Shown piece after piece: positions 52,916 through 62,816 of a stretch of DNA of 64,000 bases (positions are counted from its first letter, which is position 1; the number at the start of each line of letters is the position of its first letter). The DNA is from Nitrospira sp. GTDB lineage: Bacteria > Nitrospirota > Nitrospiria > Nitrospirales > UBA8639. Made by a program: the position numbers and the translations under genes. The stretch lies in assembly GCA_011523385.1 (NCBI GenBank), contig WTGX01000018.1, positions 33,591 to 97,590 on the forward strand, read 5' to 3'. Under the pieces are notes generated by a model. It saw only the letters and a list, made by a program, of their open reading frames with translations, was not told where the DNA came from and did not search any database.

Positions 52916-54017
52916 CGTTCGTCATCGTACGTTCAGAGGGACTTTGCCCCAACAATCGATAGCACTCGTGGACTATGGCCTCGGCCGAACCGGTGTTTCG
53001 CAAACACAGGCTTTGTTCCGCCATGTGTCGAACGCGGTCCGGGCAGTCCAGCAAACCTTCAATCTCTTGAGCCAATTTCGCGCCGGTCAGCGCGGGCTCC
53101 AGTAGTACGATGCCTGCCCCTGCCTCCTCCACGACGCGGGCGTTGGATTCCTGGTGATTATGCGTTGCCTGCGGAAACGGAATGAGGATGGAAGGCTTGG
53201 CACAGGCGGCGATTTCCGATAACGTCAGAGCCCCACACCGACAGATGACCAAATCCGCCCGGCGAAGCGTCCCGGGCATATCCTCGATAAACGGCACCAC
53301 CTCCGCGTCCACGTTCATGTGGCGATAGGCTTCTGCAATACGATCGAAGTCGTTCGATCCCGACTGATGAATCACCGTAAGCCGGCTTCGAATCCGGGAA
53401 GAAGTCTGCACCGCTTCGAGCACAATGGAGTTCATGGTACGGGCGCCTTGACTGCCGCCACAGATCAATAGCGTGTCGATCCGGCCCGGTCCGGGGCTCG
53501 GAGGCGGAGCGACAAACGCCCGTCGCAACGGGGTCCCCACTACGGCGACCTTATCGGCGCGAAAATAGGGTATGGCGCGTTCGAACGAAACGAAGATTCG
53601 ATCGACCAGGGCCCCCAAGACGCGGTTGGCTATGCCCGGTATCGCGTTCAATTCCACGATGGCTCGCGGAATTCTCAGCAACCAGGCCGCGAAGACAACC
53701 GGCGGGCTTGTATAGCCACCGGTGCCGACGACGAGTTCCGCTTTGGACGAGCGCAACAAGCGAAGGCATTGCCACACCGCCGCGGGGATCAACAGCAGCG
53801 CCTTGATGGAAGACCAGATCCCTCGACCCATCACTCCTTGCACTCGCAGAGGTTCCATCCGCCACGGCGTGCCGGACGTCATCGTCCGCTCGAGAGCGCG
53901 GCCCGTCCCCACCAACGTCACGGAGGTAGCGGCCGCCTGACGACAAAACTCTTCGGCCAACGCCAACGCCGGGTAAAAATGTCCTCCCGTACCACCTGCT
54001 GCAATCACCACGTTCAT
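52908..54017 (-). CDS. murG: UDP-GlcNAc:undecaprenyl-PP-MurNAc-pentapeptide GlcNAc transferase
   Basis: MurG adds GlcNAc to lipid I to make lipid II at the inner face of the membrane. The 369-residue GT-B enzyme has the glycine-rich AAGGTGGHFYPALALAEE, GTGGYTSPPVVFAA, GGSQGARTMN, and the C-terminal CRCGALTLSEIAACAKPSIL donor site. The start overlaps the ftsW stop; the end overlaps murC by 8 bases. Confidence 0.97.
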   Translation of the reverse strand: MNVVIAAGGTGGHFYPALALAEEFCRQAAATSVTLVGTGRALERTMTSGTPWRMEPLRVQGVMGRGIWSSIKALLLIPAAVWQCLRLLRSSKAELVVGTGGYTSPPVVFAAWLLRIPRAIVELNAIPGIANRVLGALVDRIFVSFERAIPYFRADKVAVVGTPLRRAFVAPPPSPGPGRIDTLLICGGSQGARTMNSIVLEAVQTSSRIRSRLTVIHQSGSNDFDRIAEAYRHMNVDAEVVPFIEDMPGTLRRADLVICRCGALTLSEIAACAKPSILIPFPQATHNHQESNARVVEEAGAGIVLLEPALTGAKLAQEIEGLLDCPDRVRHMAEQSLCLRNTGSAEAIVHECYRLLGQSPSERTMTNGV

Positions 54018-55201
54018 CCCATTCCAAACGAAGAAAGGGGGCGGTCCGATGGACCGGCCCGGGAAATACTCAAGAGAATGCCCATCGCCACCAAACTCAC
54101 GATCAACGAAGAGCCCCCATAGCTCACAAACGGCAACGTCAATCCTTTCGTCGGCAGCAGACCGGACACCACGCTCATGTTGATCAGCACTTGTATCCCG
54201 ACCAGCAGGGTGATGCCACAGGCCAAATGACGGCCAAAAGCATCGGGGGCCTGTCCTGCGATTTTAAACCCCTTGACGATCAGGATCGCGAATAAGACGA
54301 TCAGCAATCCCGTCCCGAGAAACCCGAGTTCTTCCCCGACAAGAGCCAGCACAAAATCCGTGTGCGCTTCAGGCAGAAAAAACAACTTTTGTCGCCCCTC
54401 GCCCAAGCCCACGCCGAACCACCCGCCGTTCCCCAACGCGACAAACGATTGCGTGAGTTGAAAGCCCGTATCTGACGAGTCCTGCCAAGGATCCAAAAAA
54501 TTCAACAACCGGCGACGGCGATAATCGGACTGCATGATCAACGTATAGGCCACGGCGAGCAGGACCAAGCCCAGGACAAGGAGATGAGGAAGCCTGGCCC
54601 CACCCAAAAACAGCAGACCGAACAACAACAGCGTCAGGACCACGGCTGTTCCCATATCGGGTTCGAGCAAGAGCAACCCTGCAAACAACCCGACGACCGC
54701 CATGGGAGCCAACACGCCACGAGTGAAAAACGCGAGATTCTGCTCTTTCCTGACGAGAAACGACGCCAGGTACAACACAACGGCCAGTTTGGCAATTTCT
54801 CCCGGTTGAATGGAAAGCCCTGCCAGGCGAAACCACCGACGAGCGCCATTCACTTGCGTGCCCAGGAAAGGGAGCAGGACCAGAACCAGGAGCAAGAACG
54901 TCAAAACCAAGCCATAGGGTGTGAACGTTTTCCACATGTTGTAATCCCGTTGAGCCACCCAATGCAGGGCCACGAGTCCGGACGACAGCCAGAGACTCTG
55001 CCGTTTCAAGAAAAACGTCGAATCTCCGTAACGCGTTTCCGCCATCACCCCGCTCGCGCTGAACATGATAATCAGCCCGATGAAGGTCAACAGATACGTC
55101 ACGATCAAGACGGTCCGGTCCATGGGACGCGAAGCCTGCTTGTCGGTGCCGGCATTCCACGTCAAGGGAAGCTGAATCCTGTCGCCGCGAACGCGGGGCA
55201 T
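54014..55201 (-). CDS. ftsW: Lipid II glycosyltransferase/division protein FtsW
   Basis: FtsW is the SEDS-family glycan polymerase of the divisome. The 395-residue polytopic protein has about ten hydrophobic segments. The SEDS landmarks are RRWFRLAGLSIQPGEIAKLA, LLEPDMGTAVV, the LPEAHTDFVLALVGEELG stretch and the C-terminal LTLPFVSYGGSSLIV. The short hydrophilic N-terminal extension fits. It lies 18 bases after murD. Confidence 0.97.
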   Translation of the reverse strand: MPRVRGDRIQLPLTWNAGTDKQASRPMDRTVLIVTYLLTFIGLIIMFSASGVMAETRYGDSTFFLKRQSLWLSSGLVALHWVAQRDYNMWKTFTPYGLVLTFLLLVLVLLPFLGTQVNGARRWFRLAGLSIQPGEIAKLAVVLYLASFLVRKEQNLAFFTRGVLAPMAVVGLFAGLLLLEPDMGTAVVLTLLLFGLLFLGGARLPHLLVLGLVLLAVAYTLIMQSDYRRRRLLNFLDPWQDSSDTGFQLTQSFVALGNGGWFGVGLGEGRQKLFFLPEAHTDFVLALVGEELGFLGTGLLIVLFAILIVKGFKIAGQAPDAFGRHLACGITLLVGIQVLINMSVVSGLLPTKGLTLPFVSYGGSSLIVSLVAMGILLSISRAGPSDRPLSSFGMG

Positions 55202-55219
55202 CGTTGTTCACCTCATCCA

Positions 55220-56665
55220 TCAATCGGCCAAGGCATTCACTAGATCGCGGAATTGTTGACCTCGATCGCGATAATCCCGAAACATGTCGAAACTGGCACA
55301 AGCCGGAGAAAACAACACGACGTCACCCGGCACCGCGAGATCCGCGGCCAGGGCGACCCCCTCGGCCAAGGAAGACACGCGACTGGTGGGTCCCACGCCT
55401 GTAATGGCCCGGGCAATGGCTTCTGCCGATTCTCCCAGCACGATGCAGTGCTTGACGCCCGGCTCGAGTGCGCCTTTCAACCGACCGAACTCGGTCCTTC
55501 CCTTTTCTTGTCCTCCCAGGATGATGACGAACGGCTGCCGAAGACTGTCGATGGCTTTCAGTGTGGCATCGACGTTCGTGCCCTTGGAATCGTTGATGAA
55601 GATCACGCCGCGTCGCTCACGCACGAATTCACAAACGTGGGGCAGCCCTCGAAACGATCGGACGGCCCGTCGCATGCTTTCCCGGGAACACCCCCTGACC
55701 AAACCGACAGCGAGAGCGGCAAGCACGTTAGAGACGTTGTGAGTCCCCGGAAGAGGAATATCGCAAACCGGCATCACTTCATCCTGCCGTCCTTTCCATC
55801 GAGTCATGATCGTGTCACCGGCCACCCACACACCATGAGGCACTTCCTTCAACACGCTGAATTCGACGAGTTGCCCGCGCAGCGAATCTCGAACGGACAG
55901 GACTTCTGCCTCGTCGGCGTTCAGCACAGCAAAGTCCCCCGCGGTCTGATTGCGAAACACGCTGGCTTTGGCCTTGGCGTAATCGGCAAAGCTCGGATGG
56001 CGATCCAGGTGGTCCGGGGTGATGTTGAGCAGCACCGCCACGTGTGGACGAAACCGGTCAATCGTTTCCAATTGAAAACTCGACAGTTCGGCGACGATTT
56101 CCTGAAAGGGAGCCGGCTCCTCCGTGCCCATACCGGCGCGTTGGTGCATGGCCAACGCGGCTTCCGTCAATGGCGTCCCCAGGTTTCCGCCGACGAAAGG
56201 CGTGGTCCCGCATTCCTGCAAGAGCGTTCCGATCAGCGACACGACCGTGCTTTTGCCATTTGTTCCGGTGACTCCGATGATTGGGACGGACAAAAACCAC
56301 GAGGCCAATTCGACCTCGCCGATTATAGGAACACCTTGCCGCCGTACGGCATCGAACGCATCCAGAACCGGGGGCACGCCCGGACTCACGACCACCAAGT
56401 CAACGGCCTCAAGCCCCTGCGCAAAACGTTCCGCGCCGAACGGGTGAACTCCCTGGACGTCGGCGACCCCCATGGCCCATTCCGTTTCAGGTTTGTGATC
56501 GACCAGGGCCACCTCGGCTCCGAGCGCAACCAGCAGCCGCGCCGCGGCCACCCCGCTCTTGCCTGCTCCGACCACGGCCACGGATTGCCCGGCAAAACCG
56601 GGGATCCGGTACCGTGGATTCGTGCGATGCGTCCGTCGAGACATTTTCTCCATTGTCACGGGCAT
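55220..56665 (-). CDS. murD: UDP-N-acetylmuramoylalanine-D-glutamate ligase
   Basis: MurD adds D-Glu to UDP-MurNAc-Ala. The 481-residue Mur ligase has VAVVGAGKSGVAAARLL, the ATP loop VTGTNGKSTVVSLIG, LNITPDHLDRH and INDSKGTNVDATLKA. The N-terminus carries about 28 extra residues before the family start. It is four bases after mraY. Confidence 0.97.
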   Translation of the reverse strand: MPVTMEKMSRRTHRTNPRYRIPGFAGQSVAVVGAGKSGVAAARLLVALGAEVALVDHKPETEWAMGVADVQGVHPFGAERFAQGLEAVDLVVVSPGVPPVLDAFDAVRRQGVPIIGEVELASWFLSVPIIGVTGTNGKSTVVSLIGTLLQECGTTPFVGGNLGTPLTEAALAMHQRAGMGTEEPAPFQEIVAELSSFQLETIDRFRPHVAVLLNITPDHLDRHPSFADYAKAKASVFRNQTAGDFAVLNADEAEVLSVRDSLRGQLVEFSVLKEVPHGVWVAGDTIMTRWKGRQDEVMPVCDIPLPGTHNVSNVLAALAVGLVRGCSRESMRRAVRSFRGLPHVCEFVRERRGVIFINDSKGTNVDATLKAIDSLRQPFVIILGGQEKGRTEFGRLKGALEPGVKHCIVLGESAEAIARAITGVGPTSRVSSLAEGVALAADLAVPGDVVLFSPACASFDMFRDYRDRGQQFRDLVNALAD

Positions 56666-56669
56666 AGGG

Positions 56670-57746
56670 TTAACGCAGTTTTAAGGTACTGAGACTCAAC
56701 AGGCTCAGGAGAATCGCCACGATCCATAATCGAACCACGACCTTGGGCTCCTCCCATCCTTTCATTTCAAAATGATGATGAATGGGCGCCATCAGAAAAA
56801 TTCGTTTCCGGCGGGATTTATAGAACAGCACTTGAAAGATGACCGATACCGCTTCCATGACGAACACGCCGCCGACCAGGATCAGCAGCAACTCATGCTT
56901 GCTGACCACGGCAACCGTGCCCAGGGCCGCACCGAGAGGCAAGGACCCCACGTCCCCCATGAATACCGACGCCGGGTACGTGTTGAACCACAGAAATCCG
57001 AGACTTGAGCCGAAGACGGCCGCCATCAGGACGGCCAATTCCCCGGCACCTTCGATGTACGGGATCAGCAAATACTCCGACACCACTTTATTTCCGGCGG
57101 CATAGGCCACGACGGCGTACGCCATCGACGCCACCATGACCGGGCCGATCGCCAGCCCATCCAATCCGTCCGTCAAATTAACGGCGTTGGAGCAGCCCAC
57201 GATCACCAGAATGGCGAACGGTATGTAGAGTGTCCCCAGGTCGGGCGTAAACGTTTTGAAAAACGGAACACTGAGTTCCGTGGAATACCCGGGAGATGCA
57301 TAGAAGAATAGGCCGATGCTCAAGGCAATGCCGATCTGCGCCACGAACTTTTGGGGAACAGTCAGCCCTTCCGAACGCTCCCGCGAAATTTTGATGTAGT
57401 CGTCGATGAACCCGATGAGCCCGAACCCCACGATGGACAACATGACGATCCACACGTAGAGATTGCGCACGTCCGCCCACAGCAACGTCGACAGCGACAC
57501 GGCGAAAATAATGAGAATGCCTCCCATGGTGGGAGTTCCTTGTTTGGCTTGGTGATGACGCGGCCCCTCTTCCCGGATCCGTTGTCCCAACCGGAGTTCC
57601 TGCAATTTCTTGATCAGGGGTGGAGCCAGGAAAAACGCGACGACAAACGCGGTCAACGCCGCGTAAATGATCCGAAAGCTCAAATACCGGAATACGTTGA
57701 AAATTGCGATGTCCGTGTGCAGCGGGTAAAGCCACCAGTACAACAT
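56670..57746 (-). CDS. mraY: Phospho-N-acetylmuramoyl-pentapeptide transferase
   Basis: MraY joins UDP-MurNAc-pentapeptide to undecaprenyl phosphate to make lipid I. The 358-residue membrane protein has about ten helices. The catalytic loops are GTPTMGGILI, GFIDDYIKI and NAVNLTDGLDGLA, with the His loop MAPIHHHFEMKGW near the C-terminus. All key motifs are intact. Confidence 0.98.
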   Translation of the reverse strand: MLYWWLYPLHTDIAIFNVFRYLSFRIIYAALTAFVVAFFLAPPLIKKLQELRLGQRIREEGPRHHQAKQGTPTMGGILIIFAVSLSTLLWADVRNLYVWIVMLSIVGFGLIGFIDDYIKISRERSEGLTVPQKFVAQIGIALSIGLFFYASPGYSTELSVPFFKTFTPDLGTLYIPFAILVIVGCSNAVNLTDGLDGLAIGPVMVASMAYAVVAYAAGNKVVSEYLLIPYIEGAGELAVLMAAVFGSSLGFLWFNTYPASVFMGDVGSLPLGAALGTVAVVSKHELLLILVGGVFVMEAVSVIFQVLFYKSRRKRIFLMAPIHHHFEMKGWEEPKVVVRLWIVAILLSLLSLSTLKLR

Positions 57747-57761
57747 ATGCTTTTCTTGTCC

Positions 57762-59180
57762 TTATGCCTGCGCCGTTCGAGAACGAAATACATCCACGAG
57801 GCGCTCGAACTGCATGGCCCTCGAGGCTTTGAGCAAGACCACGTCTCCGGGCTCGACCAGCTTTTTGATGATGCGGGCCGCGTCGTTGACTCCCCGGGCT
57901 TCGAAAACCCGAGATGCAGTCATGCCCTCGGTAGAGGCCCCATGAGCCACCTCCCTACCCAATTCTCCGCAAGTCACCAACAATGAAACGCGGCGGCCGG
58001 CGAGAAAGGCACCGACTTCCCTGTGTAGGGTCCGCGTCTCCGTTCCCAACTCCAACATGTCTCCCAGCACGGCAATGGTCCGGCGGCCGGCGCCCAATTC
58101 CTGCAACAGCGCCACGGCCGCCTTCATGGAATCGGGGTTCGCGTTATAGTAGTCCTGAATCACGGTGACCCCCTGCCAGGAGGAGACTTGAGACCGCATG
58201 GCCACGGGACGAAATCGGCTCAAGCCGGTTGCCATGTTCGTAACCGACAGCCCGAGCACGCGACCGACCGCAATCGCGGCCAGGGCATTCGACACGTTAT
58301 GCGTTCCATGCACGTGGAGGGCCAATCGATGCGACCGGCGACGTCCGGCCACGTGGCAACGAAATTCGGTTCGCGCACCTTTCCGCTGAACGTGACTCCC
58401 GCGAACGTCAGCCTGCTCCAGAAATCCGAACGAGACCACCGCGCAGCGGGCCCGGCTTCGGAAAAACTCGTAATACGGGTCATCCGCATTCAACACGACG
58501 GCGCCGTCCCGAGGAAGACGGGCCAGCAACTCGGCTTTTGCCCGGGCGGACCCCTCCACGCTGCCGAAGAATTCCAAATGGTCGTTACCGACGTTCGTGA
58601 TGAGACCGACGGTCGGACGGGCGATTTCCGCCAACCGCGTGGTTTGCCCTTCGGCATCCACGCCCAATTCCAGCACCGCCGCCTGATGAACCGCGGTCAA
58701 CCCGAGCACCGTCTGCGGCAAGCCGATTCGATTGTTCGAATTGCCCGCCGTTTTCTTGAGGCGCCAGCACTGCGACAGTGTTTTCGCGACCATCTCCTTC
58801 GTAGTGGTTTTGCCGTTGCTTCCCGTCACCGCCACAACGGGAATGTCGAAGCGGGTTCGATGAAACATCGCCAGGTCCTGATACGCTTTCAAGGAATCCG
58901 CGACCTTGACGACAAACGGAACCGACCGCGCCCGGACAGGCATGGCGACCTTGGTCCGGCGCGGGAAAGCTTCGACCACTACCCCATTGGCTCCACGGGT
59001 GAAGACCTCATCAATAAAACGGTGCCCGTCAAACCGCGCACCTTTCAACGCGACGAACAAGTCGCCTTTGCGTACCTTCCGGGAATCGGTACACACCCTC
59101 TGAACCAGACGACCCGTCGTGCCCTTCAGTAATGTTCCACCGGTTGCAGCCAGCACTTCGTCTCCCGTAAACAGCGCCAT
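57762..59180 (-). CDS. murF: UDP-MurNAc-tripeptide-D-alanyl-D-alanine ligase
   Basis: MurF adds the D-Ala-D-Ala dipeptide to complete the stem pentapeptide. The 472-residue Mur ligase has the N-terminal VCTDSRKVRKGDLFVALKG, the ATP loop VTGSNGKTTTKEMVA, TNVGNDHLEFFGS, and DYYNANPDSMKAA. The length is standard. It is 11 bases after murE and 15 before mraY. Confidence 0.97.
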   Translation of the reverse strand: MALFTGDEVLAATGGTLLKGTTGRLVQRVCTDSRKVRKGDLFVALKGARFDGHRFIDEVFTRGANGVVVEAFPRRTKVAMPVRARSVPFVVKVADSLKAYQDLAMFHRTRFDIPVVAVTGSNGKTTTKEMVAKTLSQCWRLKKTAGNSNNRIGLPQTVLGLTAVHQAAVLELGVDAEGQTTRLAEIARPTVGLITNVGNDHLEFFGSVEGSARAKAELLARLPRDGAVVLNADDPYYEFFRSRARCAVVSFGFLEQADVRGSHVQRKGARTEFRCHVAGRRRSHRLALHVHGTHNVSNALAAIAVGRVLGLSVTNMATGLSRFRPVAMRSQVSSWQGVTVIQDYYNANPDSMKAAVALLQELGAGRRTIAVLGDMLELGTETRTLHREVGAFLAGRRVSLLVTCGELGREVAHGASTEGMTASRVFEARGVNDAARIIKKLVEPGDVVLLKASRAMQFERLVDVFRSRTAQA

Positions 59181-59191
59181 TGCCGGAAAGC

Positions 59192-60706
59192 CTATTTCTC
59201 GTCCTGCAGGCCAGCCAGCAGTTCACGAACCACTTCCCGGTCATCAAAACGATGCCGCGTCGTGCCGATGATCTGATAATCTTCATGCCCTTTGCCGGCG
59301 ATCAACACCAAGTCGTCCGGCCGGGCCTCAAGAAGCGCCGCCCGAATGGCCGCTCGACGGTCAGGGATCACGTGCGACGCGGCCCGTTCCGGTGCCGAAA
59401 GATCCTGCACTCCTTGTTCAATATCGCGCAGAATCGCCCCGGGATCTTCGGTGCGAGGATTGTCGGAGGTCAGAAACACCACGTCACTGCGCTGGGCCGC
59501 GATTCGTCCCATGTTCGCTCGTTTCCCCGCATCCCGGTCGCCCCCGCACCCAAAGACCGTGATGATCCGTTCCCGTTGCAGTTGCCGGGCGGCTTCCAGG
59601 AGCCTGGCCAGTGCATCTTCCGTATGGGCGTAATCCACGATCACAGAAAAAGCCTGCCCCGCGTCCACCCGTTCGAACCGGCCCGGCACCGTTTGAAATG
59701 CCCTGATAGCCTGGCGGACGTCTTCGGGCAAGAGACCTCGGGCAAGACCGACACCGATACTCGCCAACAAGTTTGACACATTGTGTTCCCCGACCAAGGC
59801 ACTTTCGATGTCCAAAGAACCGCGGGGCGTATGGGCGGTGAACCGGGTTCCCTCCATCGAGAGGGTCACGTTCGTCGCGTACAGATCTGCGCGCCGGCGC
59901 AAAGAATACGTCCAGACCGGCACCGGGGTCTCGGCCTGCAACCGGACGCCCCATGCATCATCGATGTTGATGATTGCCCGTTTGGGTCCCGCTTTGGCGT
60001 CGGGGACGATGAACTCCCGGAAGAGACGTGATTTGGCGTGATAATAGGACTCCATCGTCTCGTGGAAATCCAAATGGTCTTGGGTCAGATTCGTAAAGAC
60101 CGCCACGTCGAATTCACAACCTTCGACCCGGTCCAAGGCCAAGGCATGCGAGGAAACTTCCAGAACCGCGGTATCCAGCCCCGCGTCCACCATACGATGC
60201 AAGAACGCCTGCAGCGAAATCGCACCCGGTGTTGTGTGACTGGCCGCCTGGCGCTCCGCCCCGGCGTGATATCCCACCGTCCCCATGAGACCCGTCCGGT
60301 GACCGCCATGCTCCAGGATCGCCTGACTCGCGTGTGCCACCGTGGTTTTACCGTTCGTTCCCGTCACGCCGACCATACACAAGGCTTGGGAGGGATGCTG
60401 AAAAAATCGCGCGGCCAACTGACCGAGCACCCTCCTGGAATCCTCGACTTCGATCCAGGCAGGTCCGCCTTGTTTCCTGACGTGGAATGGAGCTTGAAAC
60501 GGAGCTTGAACCACAACGCCCCCTATCTGTTGCCGATAGACCTGAGCGACAAAGGCATGACCATCGACCTGCTGCCCTTTGACGGCGACAAACAAACTGC
60601 CTTGTGTGACTTCCCGTGAATCATCGGTGATCCCGGACAGTTCCACGTCGAGATTGCCCGTCGTGCTGACCACGTCAATGGGCAACAGTAACGTCGCTAA
60701 CGTCAT
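59192..60706 (-). CDS. murE: UDP-MurNAc-L-Ala-D-Glu:meso-diaminopimelate ligase
   Basis: MurE adds the third stem residue. The 504-residue Mur ligase has ITDDSREVTQGSLFVAVKG, the ATP loop VTGTNGKTTVAHAS, NLTQDHLDFHETME and DYAHTEDALARLLE. The specificity motif is DNPR (in TSDNPRTEDP), which is typical of meso-diaminopimelate-adding enzymes rather than Lys types; this also supports a Gram-negative-type wall. The start overlaps the ftsI stop (ATGA). Confidence 0.97.
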   Translation of the reverse strand: MTLATLLLPIDVVSTTGNLDVELSGITDDSREVTQGSLFVAVKGQQVDGHAFVAQVYRQQIGGVVVQAPFQAPFHVRKQGGPAWIEVEDSRRVLGQLAARFFQHPSQALCMVGVTGTNGKTTVAHASQAILEHGGHRTGLMGTVGYHAGAERQAASHTTPGAISLQAFLHRMVDAGLDTAVLEVSSHALALDRVEGCEFDVAVFTNLTQDHLDFHETMESYYHAKSRLFREFIVPDAKAGPKRAIINIDDAWGVRLQAETPVPVWTYSLRRRADLYATNVTLSMEGTRFTAHTPRGSLDIESALVGEHNVSNLLASIGVGLARGLLPEDVRQAIRAFQTVPGRFERVDAGQAFSVIVDYAHTEDALARLLEAARQLQRERIITVFGCGGDRDAGKRANMGRIAAQRSDVVFLTSDNPRTEDPGAILRDIEQGVQDLSAPERAASHVIPDRRAAIRAALLEARPDDLVLIAGKGHEDYQIIGTTRHRFDDREVVRELLAGLQDEK

Positions 60707-62487
60707 TCCCAGTTTGGCTGATACCCGTCCGGGGCGGGTCTTGAACGCGACGCCATAACCCGGGGTTCATCGCCGGGAGCCACGCTCAAATACCTGAGCG
60801 TCTGCTCCGCCACCTTCCGAAATACCGGAGCCGCCACCACCCCTCCCCAAGCCGGGCCTTGCGGTTCGTCAATCACCACCAATATGGAGAGCCGGGGATC
60901 CTCCGCGGGGACGAAGCCGACGAACGATCCCACCAATTTGGTTGACGAATACGTGCCCGTTTCAGGATCGACCTTCTGAGCCGTTCCAGTCTTGCCCGCC
61001 ACCCGGTAGCCCGGAACGGCCGCACGCTTCCCTGTCCCCCGCTCCACCACGTTGACCAGCAGGTCCGTGACGGTTTTTGCAGTCTCGGCGCTGATGGGCC
61101 GGCGGCGAATATGGGGGACGTGCTCCCGGACGCTTCTTCCCTGGTGATCGGAAATTTCGCGCACCAGAAACGGCCTCATGAGCCATCCCTCGTTGGCAAT
61201 GGCCGACACGGCCGTCAGGAGCTGCAACGGCGTAACGGCAATTTCCTGCCCGATGGCTAAAGACGGGAGCGTCCGCAGACTCCATTGGTCCGGACGACTC
61301 AGGATGCCGATGGATTCTCCAGGAAGATCAATTCCCGTTTTTTCGCCAAAGCCGAACGTGCGCAAGAACTGATAGACTTGTTCTTTCCCCAAATCCCACG
61401 TCATCTTCACGAAGGCCACGTTGCTGGATCGTTGGACGGCTTCACGAAACGTCACCCATCCGGCTTTTTCATGATCGTGAATGACGGTTCCATTGATCGG
61501 GACCTCTCCATCACCCGCATAAAGCAAGGTGTCGGGTTTGACGCGGTTCAATTCCAGGGCGGCAGCGGCCAGCACCACCTTGAGGGTCGAGCCTGGTTCA
61601 TAGGGATCGGTCACGCCGCGGTTCCTCCACTGCTCGGGTGACGCCTGCGTGATGTGATTCGGGTCAAACGTGGGACGAAGGGCCCACGCCAACATCTGGC
61701 CGGTTTTGGGAGCCATGACCAGAACGGCCCCGCCCCGCGCCTTGGTCGCTTTGACGGCCTGGTCCAGAGCTTGCTCCGCTATATACTGAATGACTTCATC
61801 AATGGTCAGGGAGATGGCATGTCCGGACAGGGCCTGAGGTTTCCACCGGCTTTCGGGAATAATGATTCGTCCCAGCGCGTCCTGCTGCAACACCACTTGG
61901 TGCACTTGGCCTCGGAGGTGCTCATCATATCCGTTTTCGAGCCCTTCAAGACCCTGGCTGTCGATCCCCGCGAATCCCAGGACATGAGCCAATAACGTTC
62001 CTTTGGGATAAAATCGACGCGATTCCACCACAACATCGACGCCGGGAAGGTCCAGACCGGTCAACCGTTTGACCTGCGCATCCTCAATTTTCCGTTGAAT
62101 CCACACGAAGTCACGTTTGGCCCGCAACCGCTTTTCCAGAGACTCGCGAGAAACACCCAGCGCCTGTGTTAGTTGGCGCGCAACCCCGGCAGGATCGTCA
62201 ATGGAGGACGGCGTGGCATAGACGGACGAAACGTCCAGATTCAAGGCCAGCGGTTTCCCTTGCCGGTCCACAATGGCGCCACGGTTGGAAGCCAAGGTGA
62301 TAGGCTTCTCGTGCTGCTGACGGGCTTTCAGTTTCATCGTTTCCGCTTGAAGGACCTGCAGGTAGCCAAAACGCAGGAACAGAATGACGAACCCGAACAG
62401 GAAACACAGACCAATGAAGGCCCGTCGTCCGGTTCCCTCTCCCGCTGATTTGATGTCTTTTTTCATGAATGACCCGTTCATCGTCAT
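60703..62487 (-). CDS. ftsI: Divisome penicillin-binding protein FtsI (PBP3-type)
   Basis: FtsI is the transpeptidase that crosslinks septal peptidoglycan. The 594-residue bitopic protein has a hydrophobic N-terminal helix (IGLCFLFGFVILFLRFGYL), a dimerisation domain with LASNRGAIVDRQGKPLALN, and the transpeptidase domain with the active Ser in YEPGSTLKVV, SSN in QRSSNVAFVK and VAGKTGTAQK. No PASTA repeats follow. The start overlaps ftsL (ATGA). Confidence 0.96.
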   Translation of the reverse strand: MTMNGSFMKKDIKSAGEGTGRRAFIGLCFLFGFVILFLRFGYLQVLQAETMKLKARQQHEKPITLASNRGAIVDRQGKPLALNLDVSSVYATPSSIDDPAGVARQLTQALGVSRESLEKRLRAKRDFVWIQRKIEDAQVKRLTGLDLPGVDVVVESRRFYPKGTLLAHVLGFAGIDSQGLEGLENGYDEHLRGQVHQVVLQQDALGRIIIPESRWKPQALSGHAISLTIDEVIQYIAEQALDQAVKATKARGGAVLVMAPKTGQMLAWALRPTFDPNHITQASPEQWRNRGVTDPYEPGSTLKVVLAAAALELNRVKPDTLLYAGDGEVPINGTVIHDHEKAGWVTFREAVQRSSNVAFVKMTWDLGKEQVYQFLRTFGFGEKTGIDLPGESIGILSRPDQWSLRTLPSLAIGQEIAVTPLQLLTAVSAIANEGWLMRPFLVREISDHQGRSVREHVPHIRRRPISAETAKTVTDLLVNVVERGTGKRAAVPGYRVAGKTGTAQKVDPETGTYSSTKLVGSFVGFVPAEDPRLSILVVIDEPQGPAWGGVVAAPVFRKVAEQTLRYLSVAPGDEPRVMASRSRPAPDGYQPNWE

Positions 62488-62816
62488 TCTCCCGTTTGCC
62501 GGGCCAAGCGAAGTGGAAGCTCGGGTCCATCGCTGGGATTTCCATCCTCAGGGTGGCTCGGGATCAAAACCACTTGCCGCGCGCCAGGTGGTTTCATGCC
62601 CAGTTTATTGCCGGCCTCCGAGGCAATTCGCTCGGGTGCCGTCAATTGAGACAACCGGGCCTGCAATCGTTCGTGCTCCTGCGTCAAGGCGGCTTTTTTC
62701 TTCAACAAGGCGTCCAGTTCATACCCGACTCGTACGAGGTCGACCTTTCCCCACACGTAAAACAGAAGCATCCCGCTCACGCTCACAACCAATAAGGTCC
62801 AGAGAGCCCACTTCAT
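62484..62816 (-). CDS. ftsL: Divisome protein FtsL
   Basis: FtsL is a small bitopic protein that forms a complex with FtsB and FtsQ. The 110 residues (from ATG 62816) have one N-terminal hydrophobic helix (WALWTLLVVSVSGMLLFYVW) and then a leucine-rich coiled coil (ELDALLKKKAALTQEHERLQ), ending with a hydrophilic tail. The short gene is divergent by sequence, so the call rests on layout and position between rsmH and ftsI. AGAGG lies eight bases before the ATG, which overlaps the rsmH stop. Confidence 0.88.
   Translation of the reverse strand: MKWALWTLLVVSVSGMLLFYVWGKVDLVRVGYELDALLKKKAALTQEHERLQARLSQLTAPERIASEAGNKLGMKPPGARQVVLIPSHPEDGNPSDGPELPLRLARQTGE

Noticed and set aside
55253..56692. A 479-codon plus-strand frame opposite murD.
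   Set aside because: It lies entirely against murD, whose motifs are intact; the antisense frame gives a Gly/Arg/His-rich product without recognisable domains, as expected in GC-rich DNA.
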